DNA of 64,000 nt from Nitrosomonadales bacterium (GTDB lineage Bacteria > Pseudomonadota > Gammaproteobacteria > Burkholderiales > Gallionellaceae), in NCBI GenBank assembly GCA_016208015.1, contig JACQYW010000005.1, forward strand, positions 1 through 64,000, written 5' to 3'. Both the position numbers and the translations under genes were made by a program. The notes beneath the pieces were generated by a model. That model was not told the origin of the DNA and searched no databases. It was given only the letters and a program-made list of their open reading frames with translations. Positions 20,625 through 33,150 of the stretch are shown here, one piece after another; position 1 is the stretch's first letter, and every line of letters begins with the position of its first letter.

Positions 20625-21461
20625 ATGTCCGATGTTCCACCGATAGTTCTCACTTTTGCGGCCACCGACCCCAGTTGCGGAGCCGGTATGCAAGCCGACA
20701 TCCTGACCATCGCCAGCATGGGCTGTCATCCGCTGGCCGTGGTCACCGGCATCACCGTGCAGGACACCAGCGGCGTCGATGACGTGCAGCCGGTGGATGC
20801 CGACTGGGTGGCGGATCAGGCACGCGCGGTGCTGGAAGACATGCCGGTCGCGGCGTTCAAGATCGGCCTGTTGGGCAGCGTCGAGAACATCGCCGTCATC
20901 GCCGAGATCATCTCCGATTATCCCGACATCCCGCTGGTGTTCGACCCGGTGCTGGCGTCCGGTCGCGGCGACGAACTGGCGAACGAGGACATGCTGGATG
21001 CGCTGCGCGAGCTGCTGCTGCCGCAGACCACCATCCTTACCCCGAACAGCATGGAAGCTCGCCGTCTGGTACAGGACGAGGACAACGAGGCGGACGATCC
21101 CAGCCTGGCGGAATGCTCCAAGCGCATTCTGCAGTTCGGTTGCGAATATGTGCTGATCACCGGCACGCACGAGAACACGCCCAAGGTGGTCAACAACCTG
21201 TACGGCGAACGCGGCCTGATCCGCAGCGACAGTTGGCCGCGCCTGCCCGGCATCTATCACGGCTCCGGCTGCACGCTGGCATCTGCCATCGCGGCATTGC
21301 TGGCGAATGGCCTGACCATCGAAGAGGCGGTGCACGAAGCGCAGGAATTCACCTGGGAAGCGCTGAAGTACGGCTTCCGTCCCGGCATGGGACAACATAT
21401 CCCCGACCGCCTCTTCTGGGCGCGCGATGAAGACGACGTCGGCGAAGAGACGCGTCATTAA
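20625..21461 (+). CDS. thiD: Hydroxymethylpyrimidine/phosphomethylpyrimidine kinase
   Basis: Phosphorylates HMP and HMP-P in thiamine synthesis. 278 residues of the ribokinase-like ThiD fold: N-terminal TFAATDPSCGAGMQADI (the usual SGGAG is SCGAG here), GCHPLAVVTGITVQDT, FDPVLASGRGD, TPNSMEARRL and the anion-hole GSGCTLASAIAALLANG. Cytoplasmic. Its C-terminus overlaps the thiE start by 35 bases in another frame, so the two are translationally linked. Confidence 0.92.
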   Translation: MSDVPPIVLTFAATDPSCGAGMQADILTIASMGCHPLAVVTGITVQDTSGVDDVQPVDADWVADQARAVLEDMPVAAFKIGLLGSVENIAVIAEIISDYPDIPLVFDPVLASGRGDELANEDMLDALRELLLPQTTILTPNSMEARRLVQDEDNEADDPSLAECSKRILQFGCEYVLITGTHENTPKVVNNLYGERGLIRSDSWPRLPGIYHGSGCTLASAIAALLANGLTIEEAVHEAQEFTWEALKYGFRPGMGQHIPDRLFWARDEDDVGEETRH

Positions 21462-22080
21462 GGGTTTGTACGCCATTACGCCGGACTGGGCGGATACGGC
21501 GGAATTGTTGCGCAAGACCCGGCTGGCGTTGCAGGGCGGCGCGCAGGTGCTGCAATACCGCAACAAGTTGGGCGACGCAGCATTGAGGTCGCAGCAGGCG
21601 CTGGCTTTGCGCCAACTCACCCGCGAGTTCGATACCACCCTCATCGTGAATGACGACGTGCATCTGGCCTTGCAGGTCGGTGCGGATGGTGTCCACCTCG
21701 GAGGTGGGGACGGCAGTATCGCCGCAGCACGTTCCGTGTTGGGCGGTGCGGGGATCATCGGCGTGTCTTGCTATAATCACGCTCCCCTGGCGCGGGAAGC
21801 AGTGCGGCAAGGCGCGGATTACATGGCGTTCGGCGCGTTCTTCCCGTCCAGCGTCAAGCCCGAAGCCGTGAAGGCGGATGTGCAGTTGCTCCGGACAGTG
21901 CGTGCCGAATTGAATGTGCCCATCGTTGCGATCGGCGGCATCACGCTACAGAACGGGGCGGCACTGGTCGAAGCGGGCGCGGATGCGCTGGCGGTGATCA
22001 CGGCTTTGTGGGACGCGGCGGACATCGAACAGGCGGCAAGGGAATTTTCCAATCTATTCAGGCAAGGCAGAACAGCATGA
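21427..22080 (+). CDS. thiE: Thiamine-phosphate synthase
   Basis: Condenses HMP-PP with thiazole phosphate to thiamine phosphate. 217-residue TIM barrel: [78 protein letters not shown] and [29 protein letters not shown]. The short basic N-terminus arises from the overlap with thiD. The stop overlaps hemL as ATGA. Confidence 0.93.
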   Translation: MKTTSAKRRVIKGLYAITPDWADTAELLRKTRLALQGGAQVLQYRNKLGDAALRSQQALALRQLTREFDTTLIVNDDVHLALQVGADGVHLGGGDGSIAAARSVLGGAGIIGVSCYNHAPLAREAVRQGADYMAFGAFFPSSVKPEAVKADVQLLRTVRAELNVPIVAIGGITLQNGAALVEAGADALAVITALWDAADIEQAAREFSNLFRQGRTA

Positions 22081-23360
22081 CATCGCATAACCAGGAACTC
22101 TTCGATCAATCCCAGAAAATCATCCCCGGCGGTGTGAACTCGCCGGTGCGCGCGTTCAAGTCGGTGGGCGGTACGCCGCTGTTCTTCAAGCGCGGCAAGG
22201 GTGCCTATGTGTGGGATGCGGACGACAAGCGCTATATCGATTATGTGAATTCCTGGGGACCGATGATCGTCGGTCATTGCCATCCCGAAGTGGTGAAAGC
22301 AGTGCAGGCCGCCGCCGCCGAAGGTTTGGGCTTCGGCGCACCGACTGCCGCCGAACTGGAGATCGCCGAGACGCTGTGCAAGATATTGCCGTCGCTGGAA
22401 ATGGTGCGCTTGGTCAGCTCCGGCACCGAGGCGACCATGACCGCGATCCGTCTGGCGCGCGGCTTCACCGGACGTTCGCGCATCATCAAATTTGAAGGCT
22501 GCTACCACGGCCATTCCGATGGTCTGCTGGTCAAGGCCGGTTCCGGCGCGCTGACGTTCGGTCAGCCGAGCTCTTCCGGCGTACCCGCCGAGATCGCCGC
22601 GCTGACCACGGTGCTGGATTACAACGATGCGGCCGGTCTGGAAAAAGCTTTCGCCGAGTATGGCAACGAGATCGCCGCAGTGATCGTCGAGCCGGTTGCC
22701 GGCAACATGAATCTGATCCTGCCCAAGCGCGAGTTCCTAGATGCGATGCGCAAGCTGTGCACCCAGCACGGTGCGGTACTGATCCTGGACGAAGTGATGT
22801 CCGGTTTCCGCGTTGGCCTGCAGGGTGCGCACGGACATTACGGTATCAAGCCTGATCTGATCACGCTGGGCAAGGTGATGGGCGGCGGCCTGCCCGCTGC
22901 CGCATTCGGCGGTCGCCGCGACATCATGCAATGTCTGGCCCCGCTGGGGGCGGTGTATCAGGCCGGTACACTGTCCGGCAATCCGGTCGCCGTGGCGGCG
23001 GGCCTGACCACGCTGAAACTGGTGCAAGCCCCCGGCTTCTACGAACGCCTCACGCAATTGGCCAAGCAGATGACCGAAGGCATCAGCGCGAGCGCGAAGA
23101 AACACGGCATCCCGTTCAGCGCCCAATCCATCGGCAGCATGTTCGGCCTGTATTTCAGCGCAAATGTGCCGACCTCGTATGCTGAAGTGATGGCGAGCGA
23201 CAAGGCTGCGTTCAACCGTTTTTTCCACGCCATGCTGGCCGAGGGTGTGTATCTCGCACCGTCCGCGTTCGAGGCGGGCTTCGTCTCTGCGGCGCACACC
23301 GAGGCCGATATCGCGGCCACGATTGCCGCAGCCGACAAGATCTTCGCGGCCTGGAAATAA
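22077..23360 (+). CDS. hemL: Glutamate-1-semialdehyde 2,1-aminomutase
   Basis: PLP enzyme that makes 5-aminolevulinate in the C5 route, so this organism forms haem from glutamyl-tRNA. 427 residues, the standard family length. Motifs: [71 protein letters not shown], and the PLP lysine K266 in [17 protein letters not shown]. The start at 22077 overlaps thiE by ATGA, and the stop overlaps engB by TAATG. The thiD-thiE-hemL order is common in betaproteobacteria. Confidence 0.96.
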   Translation: MTSHNQELFDQSQKIIPGGVNSPVRAFKSVGGTPLFFKRGKGAYVWDADDKRYIDYVNSWGPMIVGHCHPEVVKAVQAAAAEGLGFGAPTAAELEIAETLCKILPSLEMVRLVSSGTEATMTAIRLARGFTGRSRIIKFEGCYHGHSDGLLVKAGSGALTFGQPSSSGVPAEIAALTTVLDYNDAAGLEKAFAEYGNEIAAVIVEPVAGNMNLILPKREFLDAMRKLCTQHGAVLILDEVMSGFRVGLQGAHGHYGIKPDLITLGKVMGGGLPAAAFGGRRDIMQCLAPLGAVYQAGTLSGNPVAVAAGLTTLKLVQAPGFYERLTQLAKQMTEGISASAKKHGIPFSAQSIGSMFGLYFSANVPTSYAEVMASDKAAFNRFFHAMLAEGVYLAPSAFEAGFVSAAHTEADIAATIAAADKIFAAWK

Positions 23361-23953
23361 TGGGACTCTTCTCTCAAGCCGAGTTCTACACCACGGTCAA
23401 TCACATGAAAGACTTGCCGCTGCACGGCGGCAAGGAAGTCGCGTTCGTCGGCCGCTCCAACGCGGGCAAGTCGAGCGCGATCAACACGCTGGCCAACCAC
23501 ACGCGGCTGGCCTACACCAGCAAGACGCCCGGGCGGACGCAGCATCTGAATTATTTCTCACTGGGTAACAGTAACTATCTGGTGGACCTGCCGGGATACG
23601 GGTACGCCAAAGTGCCGCCCGATGTGCAGGCGCATTGGGAACATCTGCTGAGCGAGTATCTACAGACCCGCGAGGAATTGGCAGGCCTGGTGGTGATCAT
23701 GGATGCAAGACATCCGCTGACCGATCGCGACCAGGGTATGCTGGGCTGGTTCGCCCCGACCGGCAAACCCATCCACATCCTGCTTACCAAATCCGACAAG
23801 TTGAGCCGCCAGGAGTCCACCAAGACCTTGCGCGAGGTAAAAGAGTTTCTTGCGGAGCATTTCCCGCAATGCACGGTGCAACTGTTTTCCAGTTTGAAGA
23901 AACTGGGAACGGATGAAGCGGAAGCGGTGATCGCGGGCTGGTTCAAGAACTGA
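23360..23953 (+). CDS. engB: Ribosome-biogenesis GTPase EngB/YsxC
   Basis: Essential GTPase of 50S subunit assembly. 197 residues with G1 [13 protein letters not shown]2 threonine in [14 protein letters not shown]3 [11 protein letters not shown]4 TKSDK and G5 near LFSSLKKLG. Cytoplasmic. The start overlaps the hemL stop. Downstream lies a structured region read on the opposite strand, then hemB. Confidence 0.95.
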   Translation: MGLFSQAEFYTTVNHMKDLPLHGGKEVAFVGRSNAGKSSAINTLANHTRLAYTSKTPGRTQHLNYFSLGNSNYLVDLPGYGYAKVPPDVQAHWEHLLSEYLQTREELAGLVVIMDARHPLTDRDQGMLGWFAPTGKPIHILLTKSDKLSRQESTKTLREVKEFLAEHFPQCTVQLFSSLKKLGTDEAEAVIAGWFKN

Positions 23954-23958
23954 CAGGC

Positions 23959-25713
<1,755 letters not shown>

Positions 25714-25714
<1 letters not shown>

Positions 25715-28026
25715 CAGAATAGTTGGTCGTTTACCGTGTCGGCGGGTTTGTTCTCTTCCGGGATGACATCGCCCTGTTCCGCGGGCGGGTTCTCTTCGTA
25801 GAAATATTCGATGCGGTTGCCGTTGGGGTCGCGCAAGCCGCTGTCGTTGATGCGGGCGGTGATGACATGTTCCGGCATGGTGTACTCGACTTCCGGCACG
25901 CCTGTCAGCATCTGTCCCATATACCCCATCCAGATGGGCAGCGCCGCGCCGCCGCCGGTTTCTTTCTCGCCCAGGCTTTGAGGATTGTCGTAGCCGATCC
26001 AGGTGACCGCGACCAGGGTGGGATGGAAACCGGCGAACCATGCATCCATCGAATCGCTGGTGGTGCCGGTCTTGCCGGCAAGATCTTGCCGTCCGAGTTC
26101 CATGGCGCGCATGGCGGTACCGTGTTTCACCACATCCTGCATCATGTTGACCATAGTGAATGCGTTGCGCACATCAATGACCTGCTCCGCCCCTTCACCG
26201 GCGACAATCGGTGCCGCTTGCGCAACGATAGTGCCCTGGCCGTCTTCGATGCGCTGGATGAAGTAGGGCATGACGCGATATCCGCCATTGGCGAAGACGG
26301 AATAACCGCCCATCATTTGCATGGGCGTGACCGAGCCGGCACCGAGCGCCATGGTGAGATAAGCGCCGATCTTCTGTTTTTCGAAGCCGAATTTGGTGAC
26401 GTAGTCCTGCGCGTAGTCCAGTCCGATGGCCTGCAAGATGCGGATGGAGACGAGGTTCTTGGAGCGGGTCAGGCCTTGGCGCATGCGCATCGGGCCGGAA
26501 AATTCGCCATCGAAGTTTTTGGGTTGCCACAACTCTTCGCCAGTCTGGGCAAGGTCGATGACCAGCGGCGCATCGTTGATGACCGAAGCCGGGGTGAAGC
26601 CCTTTTCCAGCGCAGCGGAGTAGATGAACGGTTTGAAACTGGAGCCGGGTTGACGCCATGCCTGGGTGACGTGATTGAACTGGTTGCGGTAGAAATCGAA
26701 TCCGCCGACCAGCGCGAAGACCGCACCATCGCGCGGGTTCGCCGACACAAAGGCGGCTTCCACCTGCGGAAGCTGGGTGATCTCCCAGAAGTCCTGCTCG
26801 TTCTTGTACACACGGATCAGCGAGCCGACGCGGATGCGGCGGTTCAACGCCAGTTTTTCGCCCAGAGTCTGCTGCGCGAAACGCAAGCCTTCGCCACGGA
26901 TCTCCACGACCTGCCCGTTCTTGCAGTATGCGCGTATGCCTTTGGGGTTGACCGATTGCACCACGGCCGGGATGAGGTCGTCGCTGTCCGGAACGTCTTC
27001 CAGCGCCTCTTCCAGTAATTCATCGGTATTGTTCTTCTTCAGATCGACATAGCCTTCCGGGCCGCGATAGCCATGGCGATGGTCATATTCCAGCACTCCC
27101 TTGCGCAAAGAGGCATAAGCGACGGCCTGATCCTGCGCGCGGATCGTGGTGTAGACGCTGTAACCCTGTGTGTATGCCTCTTCCTGGAAGCGGTCATACA
27201 TCTCCTGACGTGCCATTTCGGCCACATAATTGGCATTCACCGCAAACGTCTGATGATGTGCGACTTGTTTGGTTTCGAGAGGCTCGTTCAGGGCCAAGTC
27301 AAGTTCTTCAGGCGTGATATAACGCAGGTCATGCATGCGGCGCAGGATGTACATCTGGCGCACTTTGGCGCGCTCCGGGTTCACTACCGGATTGAATGCG
27401 GCAGGTGCCTTGGGCAAGCCGGCCAGCATCGCCATTTCCGACAACGTGAGCTGATTGAGCGTCTTGGCGTAATAGACTTGCGCGGCGGAAGCAAAACCGT
27501 AGGAACGTTGCCCGAGGTAGATGTGGTTGATGTACAGCTGAAGGATCTCATCTTTGGTGAGATTGTGCTCGATCTTGAAGGAGAGCAACATTTCGTTGAA
27601 CTTGCGCGTCAGCGTCTTTTCCTTGGAAAGGAAGAAATTGCGCGCGACCTGCATGGTGATCGTGCTGGCACCCTGTTTCACGCCGCCCGAGGTGAAGTTG
27701 GAGTAGGCTGCGCGCAGCACCCCGATGTAATCGACACCGCCGTGTTCGTAAAAACGATCATCTTCCGCAGCGAGAATGGCCTTCTTCATCAGTTCCGGGA
27801 CATCCTCGATGCGCACCAGTTCGCGGCGTTCTTCGCCGAATTCACCGATCAGCGTTCCTTCGGCACTGAACACGCGTAACGGCATCTTGGGGCGATAATC
27901 GGTCAGCGTCTCCAGCGTGGGCAGTGTCGGATATGTAAGTATCGCCGCGAAGACGAGCAGCAAGATAGGCAACAGCGGCAGAGCGAGTACAACAAGGGCA
28001 GGGTAGAACCACCAGCGAGAGGTCAT
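25714..28026 (-). CDS. mrcA: Penicillin-binding protein 1A (bifunctional murein synthase)
   Basis: Class A PBP with glycosyltransferase and transpeptidase activity, anchored in the inner membrane. 770 residues: one N-terminal membrane segment (about 9-30), GT51 domain with catalytic Glu88 in LAAEDDRFYEHGG and KQGASTITMQVARN, then an OB-like insert and the transpeptidase domain with SSFK (near 463), SKN (near 521) and KTGTT (near 648). The C-terminus is an acidic, proline-containing tail. It is divergent from pilM, as in many proteobacteria. Confidence 0.95.
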
Positions 28027-28052
28027 GACGTGAATTTGAAAAATATTGTGCG

Positions 28053-28058
28053 ATTATA
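28053..28058 (-). promoter_or_regulatory. Candidate -10 box of mrcA
   Basis: On the minus strand a perfect TATAAT lies 27 bases before the mrcA ATG. No good -35 hexamer is seen at the expected distance. Confidence 0.4.
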
Positions 28059-28095
28059 TCGTCCCAAGCTGGGATTTCGATAACATAGAAAAAAC

Positions 28096-28124
28096 TTTAC
28101 ACCCGCGGGAGTTATTGCTAGGAT
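28096..28124 (+). promoter_or_regulatory. Candidate sigma-70 promoter of the pil operon
   Basis: TTTACA (28096-28101), a 17-base spacer, then TAGGAT (28119-28124). Transcription would start about 30 bases before the pilM ATG. The pilM start has no clear Shine-Dalgarno sequence. Confidence 0.45.
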
Positions 28125-28160
28125 TTAAACCACTTTGTACGAAAAAGCGCTAACCAGCCT

Positions 28161-29261
28161 ATGATCAAAGGAAATTTTGATATCCCGTTAGACTTTCTAA
28201 GCACTTCCACGCCACCCTTGATCGGGGTGGATATCAGTTCGTCTTCTGTCAAAATGGTGGAGTTGAGCGAAGCGCCCAAGAAGAACGGTTATGTGGTTGA
28301 GCGTTACGCAATCGAAACGCTTCCTTCCGACGCCGTCAGCGACGGCAACATCAACAATCTGGATGCTGTTTCGGACACGGTCAAACGTGCCTGGAAACGT
28401 CTGGGTTCCCGTATCAGGAACGTCAGTCTGGCTTTGCCTGCGGCAGCGGTCATCAGCAAGAAGATATTGCTGCCGGCCGGTTTGCGCGAGGATGATCTGG
28501 AATATCAAGTCGAGACCGAGGCGAACCAATACATCCCTTTTGCGCTTGAAGAAGTCAATCTGGATTTTCAGGTGATCGGTCCGGCACCAAACAATCCTGA
28601 TGAGGTGGAAGTCCTGCTGGCCGCATCGCGCAAGGCGAACGTGGAAGACCGAGTGGCGGCCGCCCAGTCGGCAGGCTTGAAAGCGATCGTGGTGGACGTT
28701 GAGCCATACGCTGCCGAAGCCGCATTCGAAATGATACGTTCCCAGCTTCCCGGCGGCGCGGCGGACCAATGTATCGCACTGGTGGATATCGGTGCATACG
28801 TGATGAACGTGAACGTATTGCGCAATGGACAATCGGTCTACATGCGAGACCAGCAAGTCGGCGGAATTCAACTTACGCAACAGATCCAGAGCGTGTTCGG
28901 CCTGTCTGCCGAAGAAGCCGAGTCGGCCAAACGGAATGGCGGGTTGCCGGAGAATTATGAAAGCGATGTACTGTCGCCATTCCGCGAGAACATCGCCATG
29001 GAAGTTTCGCGCGCGCTACAGTTTTTCTTCACCTCCACCCAATATAACGAAGTGAATTACGTGGTCCTCGCGGGAGGGTGTGCCGCGTTGCCGGGCCTCG
29101 ATGAGGCAGTCGCGACGCGTACGCAGGTCAGTACTTTAGTGGCGAACCCGTTCGAATTGATGACACTGTCCAGTCGTATCAAGCCGCGCCAATTGCAAAT
29201 GGATGCACCAGCCTTGATGGTGGCATGCGGCTTGGCCATGCGGAGGTTCGATCCATCATGA
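28161..29261 (+). CDS. pilM: Type IV pilus actin-like assembly ATPase PilM
   Basis: Cytoplasmic actin-fold protein that binds the N-terminal tail of PilN and links the pilus motor to the inner-membrane alignment complex. 366 residues: phosphate loop LIGVDISSSSVKMVEL, VSLALPAAAVISKKI, EANQYIPFALEEVNLDFQV, IALVDIGAYVMNVNVL and YVVLAGGCAALPGL. First gene of pilMNOPQ; its stop overlaps pilN as ATGA. Confidence 0.94.
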   Translation: MIKGNFDIPLDFLSTSTPPLIGVDISSSSVKMVELSEAPKKNGYVVERYAIETLPSDAVSDGNINNLDAVSDTVKRAWKRLGSRIRNVSLALPAAAVISKKILLPAGLREDDLEYQVETEANQYIPFALEEVNLDFQVIGPAPNNPDEVEVLLAASRKANVEDRVAAAQSAGLKAIVVDVEPYAAEAAFEMIRSQLPGGAADQCIALVDIGAYVMNVNVLRNGQSVYMRDQQVGGIQLTQQIQSVFGLSAEEAESAKRNGGLPENYESDVLSPFRENIAMEVSRALQFFFTSTQYNEVNYVVLAGGCAALPGLDEAVATRTQVSTLVANPFELMTLSSRIKPRQLQMDAPALMVACGLAMRRFDPS

Positions 29262-29824
29262 TACGCGTCAATCTTCTACCCCACCGCGCGGAAAAACGAA
29301 AAGCCAAGCAGCTGCAATTCGTTGTGCTGAGTGCTCTTTCCCTGGTACTGGGTGCGGTGGTCGTCGGTTTTGTTCACGTCGCCATCAGTACCCAGATATC
29401 CTACCAAGAACGTCGCAACGCATATCTGGATCAGGAGATTGCGGTGCTCGACAAGCAAATCGATGAAATCAAAAAACTGCGTGAACAGACCCAGTCTTTA
29501 TTAGCCAGAAAAACGGTGGTTGAGAATCTACAAAGCACACGTTCGGATGTGGTTCATTTGATTGACCAATTGTTACGCATTCTGCCGGATGGTGTGCACC
29601 TGAAAAGCGTAAGACAGGCGGGATACAAAATTAGCGTAATTGGTTACGCGCAGTCGAATGCACGCGTTTCGACATTGATGCGTTCAATCGAGGATTCGCC
29701 CTGGCTGGATACGCCCACGTTGATTGAGATTCATGCATCGACACTTGAAGGGGGGCGCGTTAGCGAGTTTTCTCTCAACTTCAACCTGACCAAACAAGTG
29801 GCGCCAGCAGGCGCAAAAGGCTAG
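29258..29824 (+). CDS. pilN: Type IV pilus inner-membrane protein PilN
   Basis: 188 residues. The N-terminus MIRVNLLPHRAEKRK is the conserved PilM-binding tail, followed by one membrane helix (about 20-42) and a periplasmic ferredoxin-like domain with a coiled coil (YLDQEIAVLDKQIDEIKKL). It pairs with PilO. The start at 29258 overlaps pilM by ATGA; a longer upstream frame lies within pilM. Confidence 0.93.
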   Translation: MIRVNLLPHRAEKRKAKQLQFVVLSALSLVLGAVVVGFVHVAISTQISYQERRNAYLDQEIAVLDKQIDEIKKLREQTQSLLARKTVVENLQSTRSDVVHLIDQLLRILPDGVHLKSVRQAGYKISVIGYAQSNARVSTLMRSIEDSPWLDTPTLIEIHASTLEGGRVSEFSLNFNLTKQVAPAGAKG

Positions 29825-29832
29825 GGGGCGGC

Positions 29833-30474
29833 ATGAATTTTATTGAGGAACTAAAAAATGTCGATCCCAAAACGCCGGGCAGTTGGCCTTGGCTCATAAA
29901 GATCACAGCTTTTCTCGCGATATTCATTGTAGTGATCGCAGCCGGCGCCGCACTCGACTGGCAGGAACAGTGGGACACTTTGAAATCGGTACGCGAGAAA
30001 GAAGAAAAGTTGCGCGAGGTCTTTTTAGCGAAAAAACGCGAAGCCATCAATCTGGATATCATCAAAAAACAATTGATCGATACGCAACAATCCTTCGGGG
30101 CGCTACTTAAACAATTGCCGAGCAAGTCGGAGATGGATGCCTTGCTGACCGACATCAATCAGGCGGGTTTGGGACGAGGATTGCAATTCGAACTATTCCG
30201 CCCTGGAGCCGAAGTCGCCACAGGTGTGTTTACCGAGCAGCCTATCACTCTCAAGGTGACTGGAAACTATGATGATCTGGGCAAATTTGCCAGCGATATT
30301 TCGCAATTGCCGCGCATCGTGACATTGAATAATATCAGCGTGAGCCCGGGCAAAGCCGGGGTTCTAACCATGGACGCAACGGCCAAGACATACCGATATC
30401 TGGACGAAGATGAATTGGCGGCACAGAAAGCAGCACAGAAACGTGCCACCCAAGCAGCCGGAGCAAAAAAATGA
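29833..30474 (+). CDS. pilO: Type IV pilus inner-membrane protein PilO
   Basis: 213 residues: short cytoplasmic tail, a membrane helix (WLIKITAFLAIFIVVIAAGA), a coiled coil (KEEKLREVFLAKKREA) and a periplasmic domain (LLKQLPSKSEMDALLTDINQAG, FRPGAEV, YDDLGKFASDISQLPRIVTL). The C-terminus is Ala/Lys-rich. It forms heterodimers with PilN and contacts PilP. A GGGGG site precedes the ATG; the stop overlaps pilP by ATGA. Confidence 0.93.
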   Translation: MNFIEELKNVDPKTPGSWPWLIKITAFLAIFIVVIAAGAALDWQEQWDTLKSVREKEEKLREVFLAKKREAINLDIIKKQLIDTQQSFGALLKQLPSKSEMDALLTDINQAGLGRGLQFELFRPGAEVATGVFTEQPITLKVTGNYDDLGKFASDISQLPRIVTLNNISVSPGKAGVLTMDATAKTYRYLDEDELAAQKAAQKRATQAAGAKK

Positions 30475-30992
30475 GAACGGCATCATATTCACTGATATTG
30501 GCAGCAACATTGCTTCTGGCAGCCTGCGGTGGAGAGGAATTCCAGGACTTGCGAGATTTTGTCAAGAATGCAGGCGCTGAAATGCGCGGCAAGGTCGAGC
30601 CACCGCCCGATATCAAACCCTACGAACCATTCACATACGATAACGACACAGCGCTGCCTGACCCATTCAAACCGCGCAAGCCAGACGCAAGAAATTCAAG
30701 CCGGGCAGGGAATAACCAGCCTAATCTGGATCGCCCCAAGGAAGAACTGGAAGACTTTCCGCTGGAAAGCTTGAAGATGGTGGGCTACTTGTATCAGAGG
30801 AATATCGGACACGCTGTGGTTCGCTCTTCCGAGGGCAAGATTTATCGTGTCAAAGCTGGAAATTACATCGGCCAGAATTTCGGTCAGATCATTTCCGTAA
30901 CAGAAAACGAAGTGAAGATCAAAGAGATGGTGCAGGATAGCGCGGGTGACTGGTCCGAGCGAGAAAGCACACTGCTATTGGTTGAGCAATAA
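30471..30992 (+). CDS. pilP: Type IV pilus lipoprotein PilP
   Basis: 173 residues with a lipoprotein signal: LLLAAC, lipidated Cys19. After a flexible, charged and proline-rich linker (about 40-95), the C-terminal beta-sandwich carries LESLKMVGYLYQRN, VRSSEGKIYRVKAGNYIGQNFGQI and EVKIKEMV. It bridges the PilNO complex to the PilQ secretin across the periplasm. Confidence 0.93.
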   Translation: MRTASYSLILAATLLLAACGGEEFQDLRDFVKNAGAEMRGKVEPPPDIKPYEPFTYDNDTALPDPFKPRKPDARNSSRAGNNQPNLDRPKEELEDFPLESLKMVGYLYQRNIGHAVVRSSEGKIYRVKAGNYIGQNFGQIISVTENEVKIKEMVQDSAGDWSERESTLLLVEQ

Positions 30993-31003
30993 GGAGCAAA
31001 ATT

Positions 31004-33070
31004 ATGACACAGTTCGAGAACCCAATTTACAGCGTGCCTCGGCTCGTTGCAGTCATTTTTTCTGTATTGGCGTTGGGTGCGCAAGCTCAAGAAGCTCCCT
31101 CTCCAGTAGAGTCGAACAGCATCCAATCGATCAGCGCAAGCAATGAGACGGGTGGCAAAGTCGTCATCACCGTGGCTATGAAATTGGCTCCGGACAGACA
31201 ACCGGCGGCTTTCGCAATCAATACTCCGCCTCGAATCGCTTTCGATTTCCCCAACACAGAGAATGGATTGGGGAAATCGACGCAGGAATTTGGCGAGGGG
31301 GATTTGAGAAGCGCCAACATCGTTCAAGCGGGCACACGTACGCGTTTGGTGATTAATCTGGCGCAGATGCTTAGCTATGATGCCAAGGTAGAGGGCAGCA
31401 ATGTTTTGATCACATTGCAAAAGAAAGGGGTAGTCGGAGCGGACCCGGTCAGGGCTACCCATTTTGCGGATGCCAAATCCAGTACCCAGAAGCACAGTTT
31501 GCGCGATGTGGATTTTCATCGGGGCAAGGACGGCGAAGGGCGCTTGCAGATAGATTTGTCGGATACTGATATCGGTATTGATATCAAGCAGCAAGGACGT
31601 CTGCTATTGGTCGATTTTCAAAACACGAGTCTTCCTAGAAATCTTCAGCGCAAGCTTGATGTGTCTGACTTCGGGACACCAGTACAGTTAGTTGATGCTT
31701 TCACCCAGGGCGACAACGCTCGCTTGACTGTAGAACCCAAGGGGTTATGGGAATATTCCGCATATCAGACTGATAACAAATTCATCATTGAGATCAAGTC
31801 GATCGCCGAAGACCCGAACAGATTGGTAAAAAGCAGCCAACCCGGATATGCGGGTGAGAAACTGACTTTGAATTTCCAGAACATCTCGACCCGCGAAGCG
31901 TTGAGCGTTATTGCGGATTTTACCAGTCTGAACATGGTGATCAGCGATACGGTTTCGGGAAGTTTGACTTTGCGTTTGAAGGATGTGCCATGGGATCAGG
32001 CACTGGCTATCATCCTGCAAAGCAAGGGGCTGGACATGCGTAAAAACGGGAACGTGATCCAAGTCGCTCCCCGCGAAGAAATTGCCGCCAAAGAAAAACT
32101 TGATTTCTCGGCGCGTCAGGAAATTACTGAGCTCGAACCATTGCGCACAGAAACATTCCCCCTTGCATATGCAAAAGCTGCAGATTTGGTAAAGCTGTTC
32201 TCGGATGACAAACAAAAACTTCTTTCCAAACGAGGGAGCGCGATCTCAGATACAAGAACCAACATGCTTTTCGTGCAGGATACGCCCTCAAATCTGGATG
32301 AGATTCGCAGGTTTATCAAGATATTGGACATTCCTGTCCGGCAAGTTTTAATTGAAGCGCGCTTTGTGGAAGCTGCCGAGACCTTCAATCATACTTTGGG
32401 TGGACGCTTGGGATACATAGGTCCTACATCGGCTTCCGGTGGCGGGTTCAATGCCGGCAATGGACAACGCGGTGCGATCGATGGAAATGTGAACTTGCCT
32501 GGTGCTTCTTCAGGGTTTGGCGGGTTGACTTTGACGCTCTTCAACGCTGCGGCAACCAAGACGCTGACCCTGGAACTCAATGCATCGGCGACAGATGGCA
32601 CAAGCAAGAATATCGCGAGTCCTCGAGTGGTCACGGCAGACAAGACCGAAGCGAATATCGAATCAGGTGTCGAGATTCCATATTTGCAGGCGAGCAGCAG
32701 TGGTGCGACCAACGTTGCCTTCAAGAAGGCGGTACTGAGTTTGCAAGTTACACCGCAGATCACCCCGGAAGATCACGTATCCATGAAAGTTCAGGTGAAG
32801 CAGGATACCGTTGGCGTTATCTATTTCGGGATCCCCAGCATCAATACCAAGAAAGTGAATACTGATGTGTTGGTGGACAACGGCGGAACGGTAGTCATCG
32901 GCGGTATATACACACAGTCAGAGACTGATGACGTTCGCGGTGTCACGGGCCTGAAGGACATCCCGATCCTGGGCTGGCTATTCAAAACTGATACAACCAC
33001 AAAGGACAAGAAAGAACTGCTAGTGTTCATCACACCCAAGATTCTGAAAGAAACTCTTGGAATGAATTAA
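31004..33070 (+). CDS. pilQ: Type IV pilus secretin PilQ
   Basis: Outer-membrane secretin through which the pilus exits. 688 residues: signal peptide ending GAQAQ, two N-terminal AMIN-type domains that bind peptidoglycan (about 35-130 and 160-260), an STN domain (ITLNFQ-like segment LTLNFQNISTREALSVIADFT), NolW-like domains (TFPLAYAKAADLVKLF, VRQVLIEARFVEA) and the secretin core (SPRVVTADKTEANIESGVEIPY, VDNGGTVVIGGIYTQ, DIPILGWLFK). Last gene of the pil operon, followed by a strong terminator. Confidence 0.95.
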   Translation: MTQFENPIYSVPRLVAVIFSVLALGAQAQEAPSPVESNSIQSISASNETGGKVVITVAMKLAPDRQPAAFAINTPPRIAFDFPNTENGLGKSTQEFGEGDLRSANIVQAGTRTRLVINLAQMLSYDAKVEGSNVLITLQKKGVVGADPVRATHFADAKSSTQKHSLRDVDFHRGKDGEGRLQIDLSDTDIGIDIKQQGRLLLVDFQNTSLPRNLQRKLDVSDFGTPVQLVDAFTQGDNARLTVEPKGLWEYSAYQTDNKFIIEIKSIAEDPNRLVKSSQPGYAGEKLTLNFQNISTREALSVIADFTSLNMVISDTVSGSLTLRLKDVPWDQALAIILQSKGLDMRKNGNVIQVAPREEIAAKEKLDFSARQEITELEPLRTETFPLAYAKAADLVKLFSDDKQKLLSKRGSAISDTRTNMLFVQDTPSNLDEIRRFIKILDIPVRQVLIEARFVEAAETFNHTLGGRLGYIGPTSASGGGFNAGNGQRGAIDGNVNLPGASSGFGGLTLTLFNAAATKTLTLELNASATDGTSKNIASPRVVTADKTEANIESGVEIPYLQASSSGATNVAFKKAVLSLQVTPQITPEDHVSMKVQVKQDTVGVIYFGIPSINTKKVNTDVLVDNGGTVVIGGIYTQSETDDVRGVTGLKDIPILGWLFKTDTTTKDKKELLVFITPKILKETLGMN

Positions 33071-33085
33071 AGCAAGAGTGGATCA

Positions 33086-33120
33086 AAAAGAAAGCCCGGC
33101 AAAGCCGGGCTTTCTTTTTT
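33086..33120. terminator. Rho-independent terminator after pilQ
   Basis: A 15-bp perfect stem, AAAAGAAAGCCCGGC with GCCGGGCTTTCTTTT, around an AAA loop and followed by further T residues. The symmetric A/T flanks would let it act in both directions. Confidence 0.9.
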
Positions 33121-33150
33121 GGATGATGGCTTTTCCGATACAATTCGAAA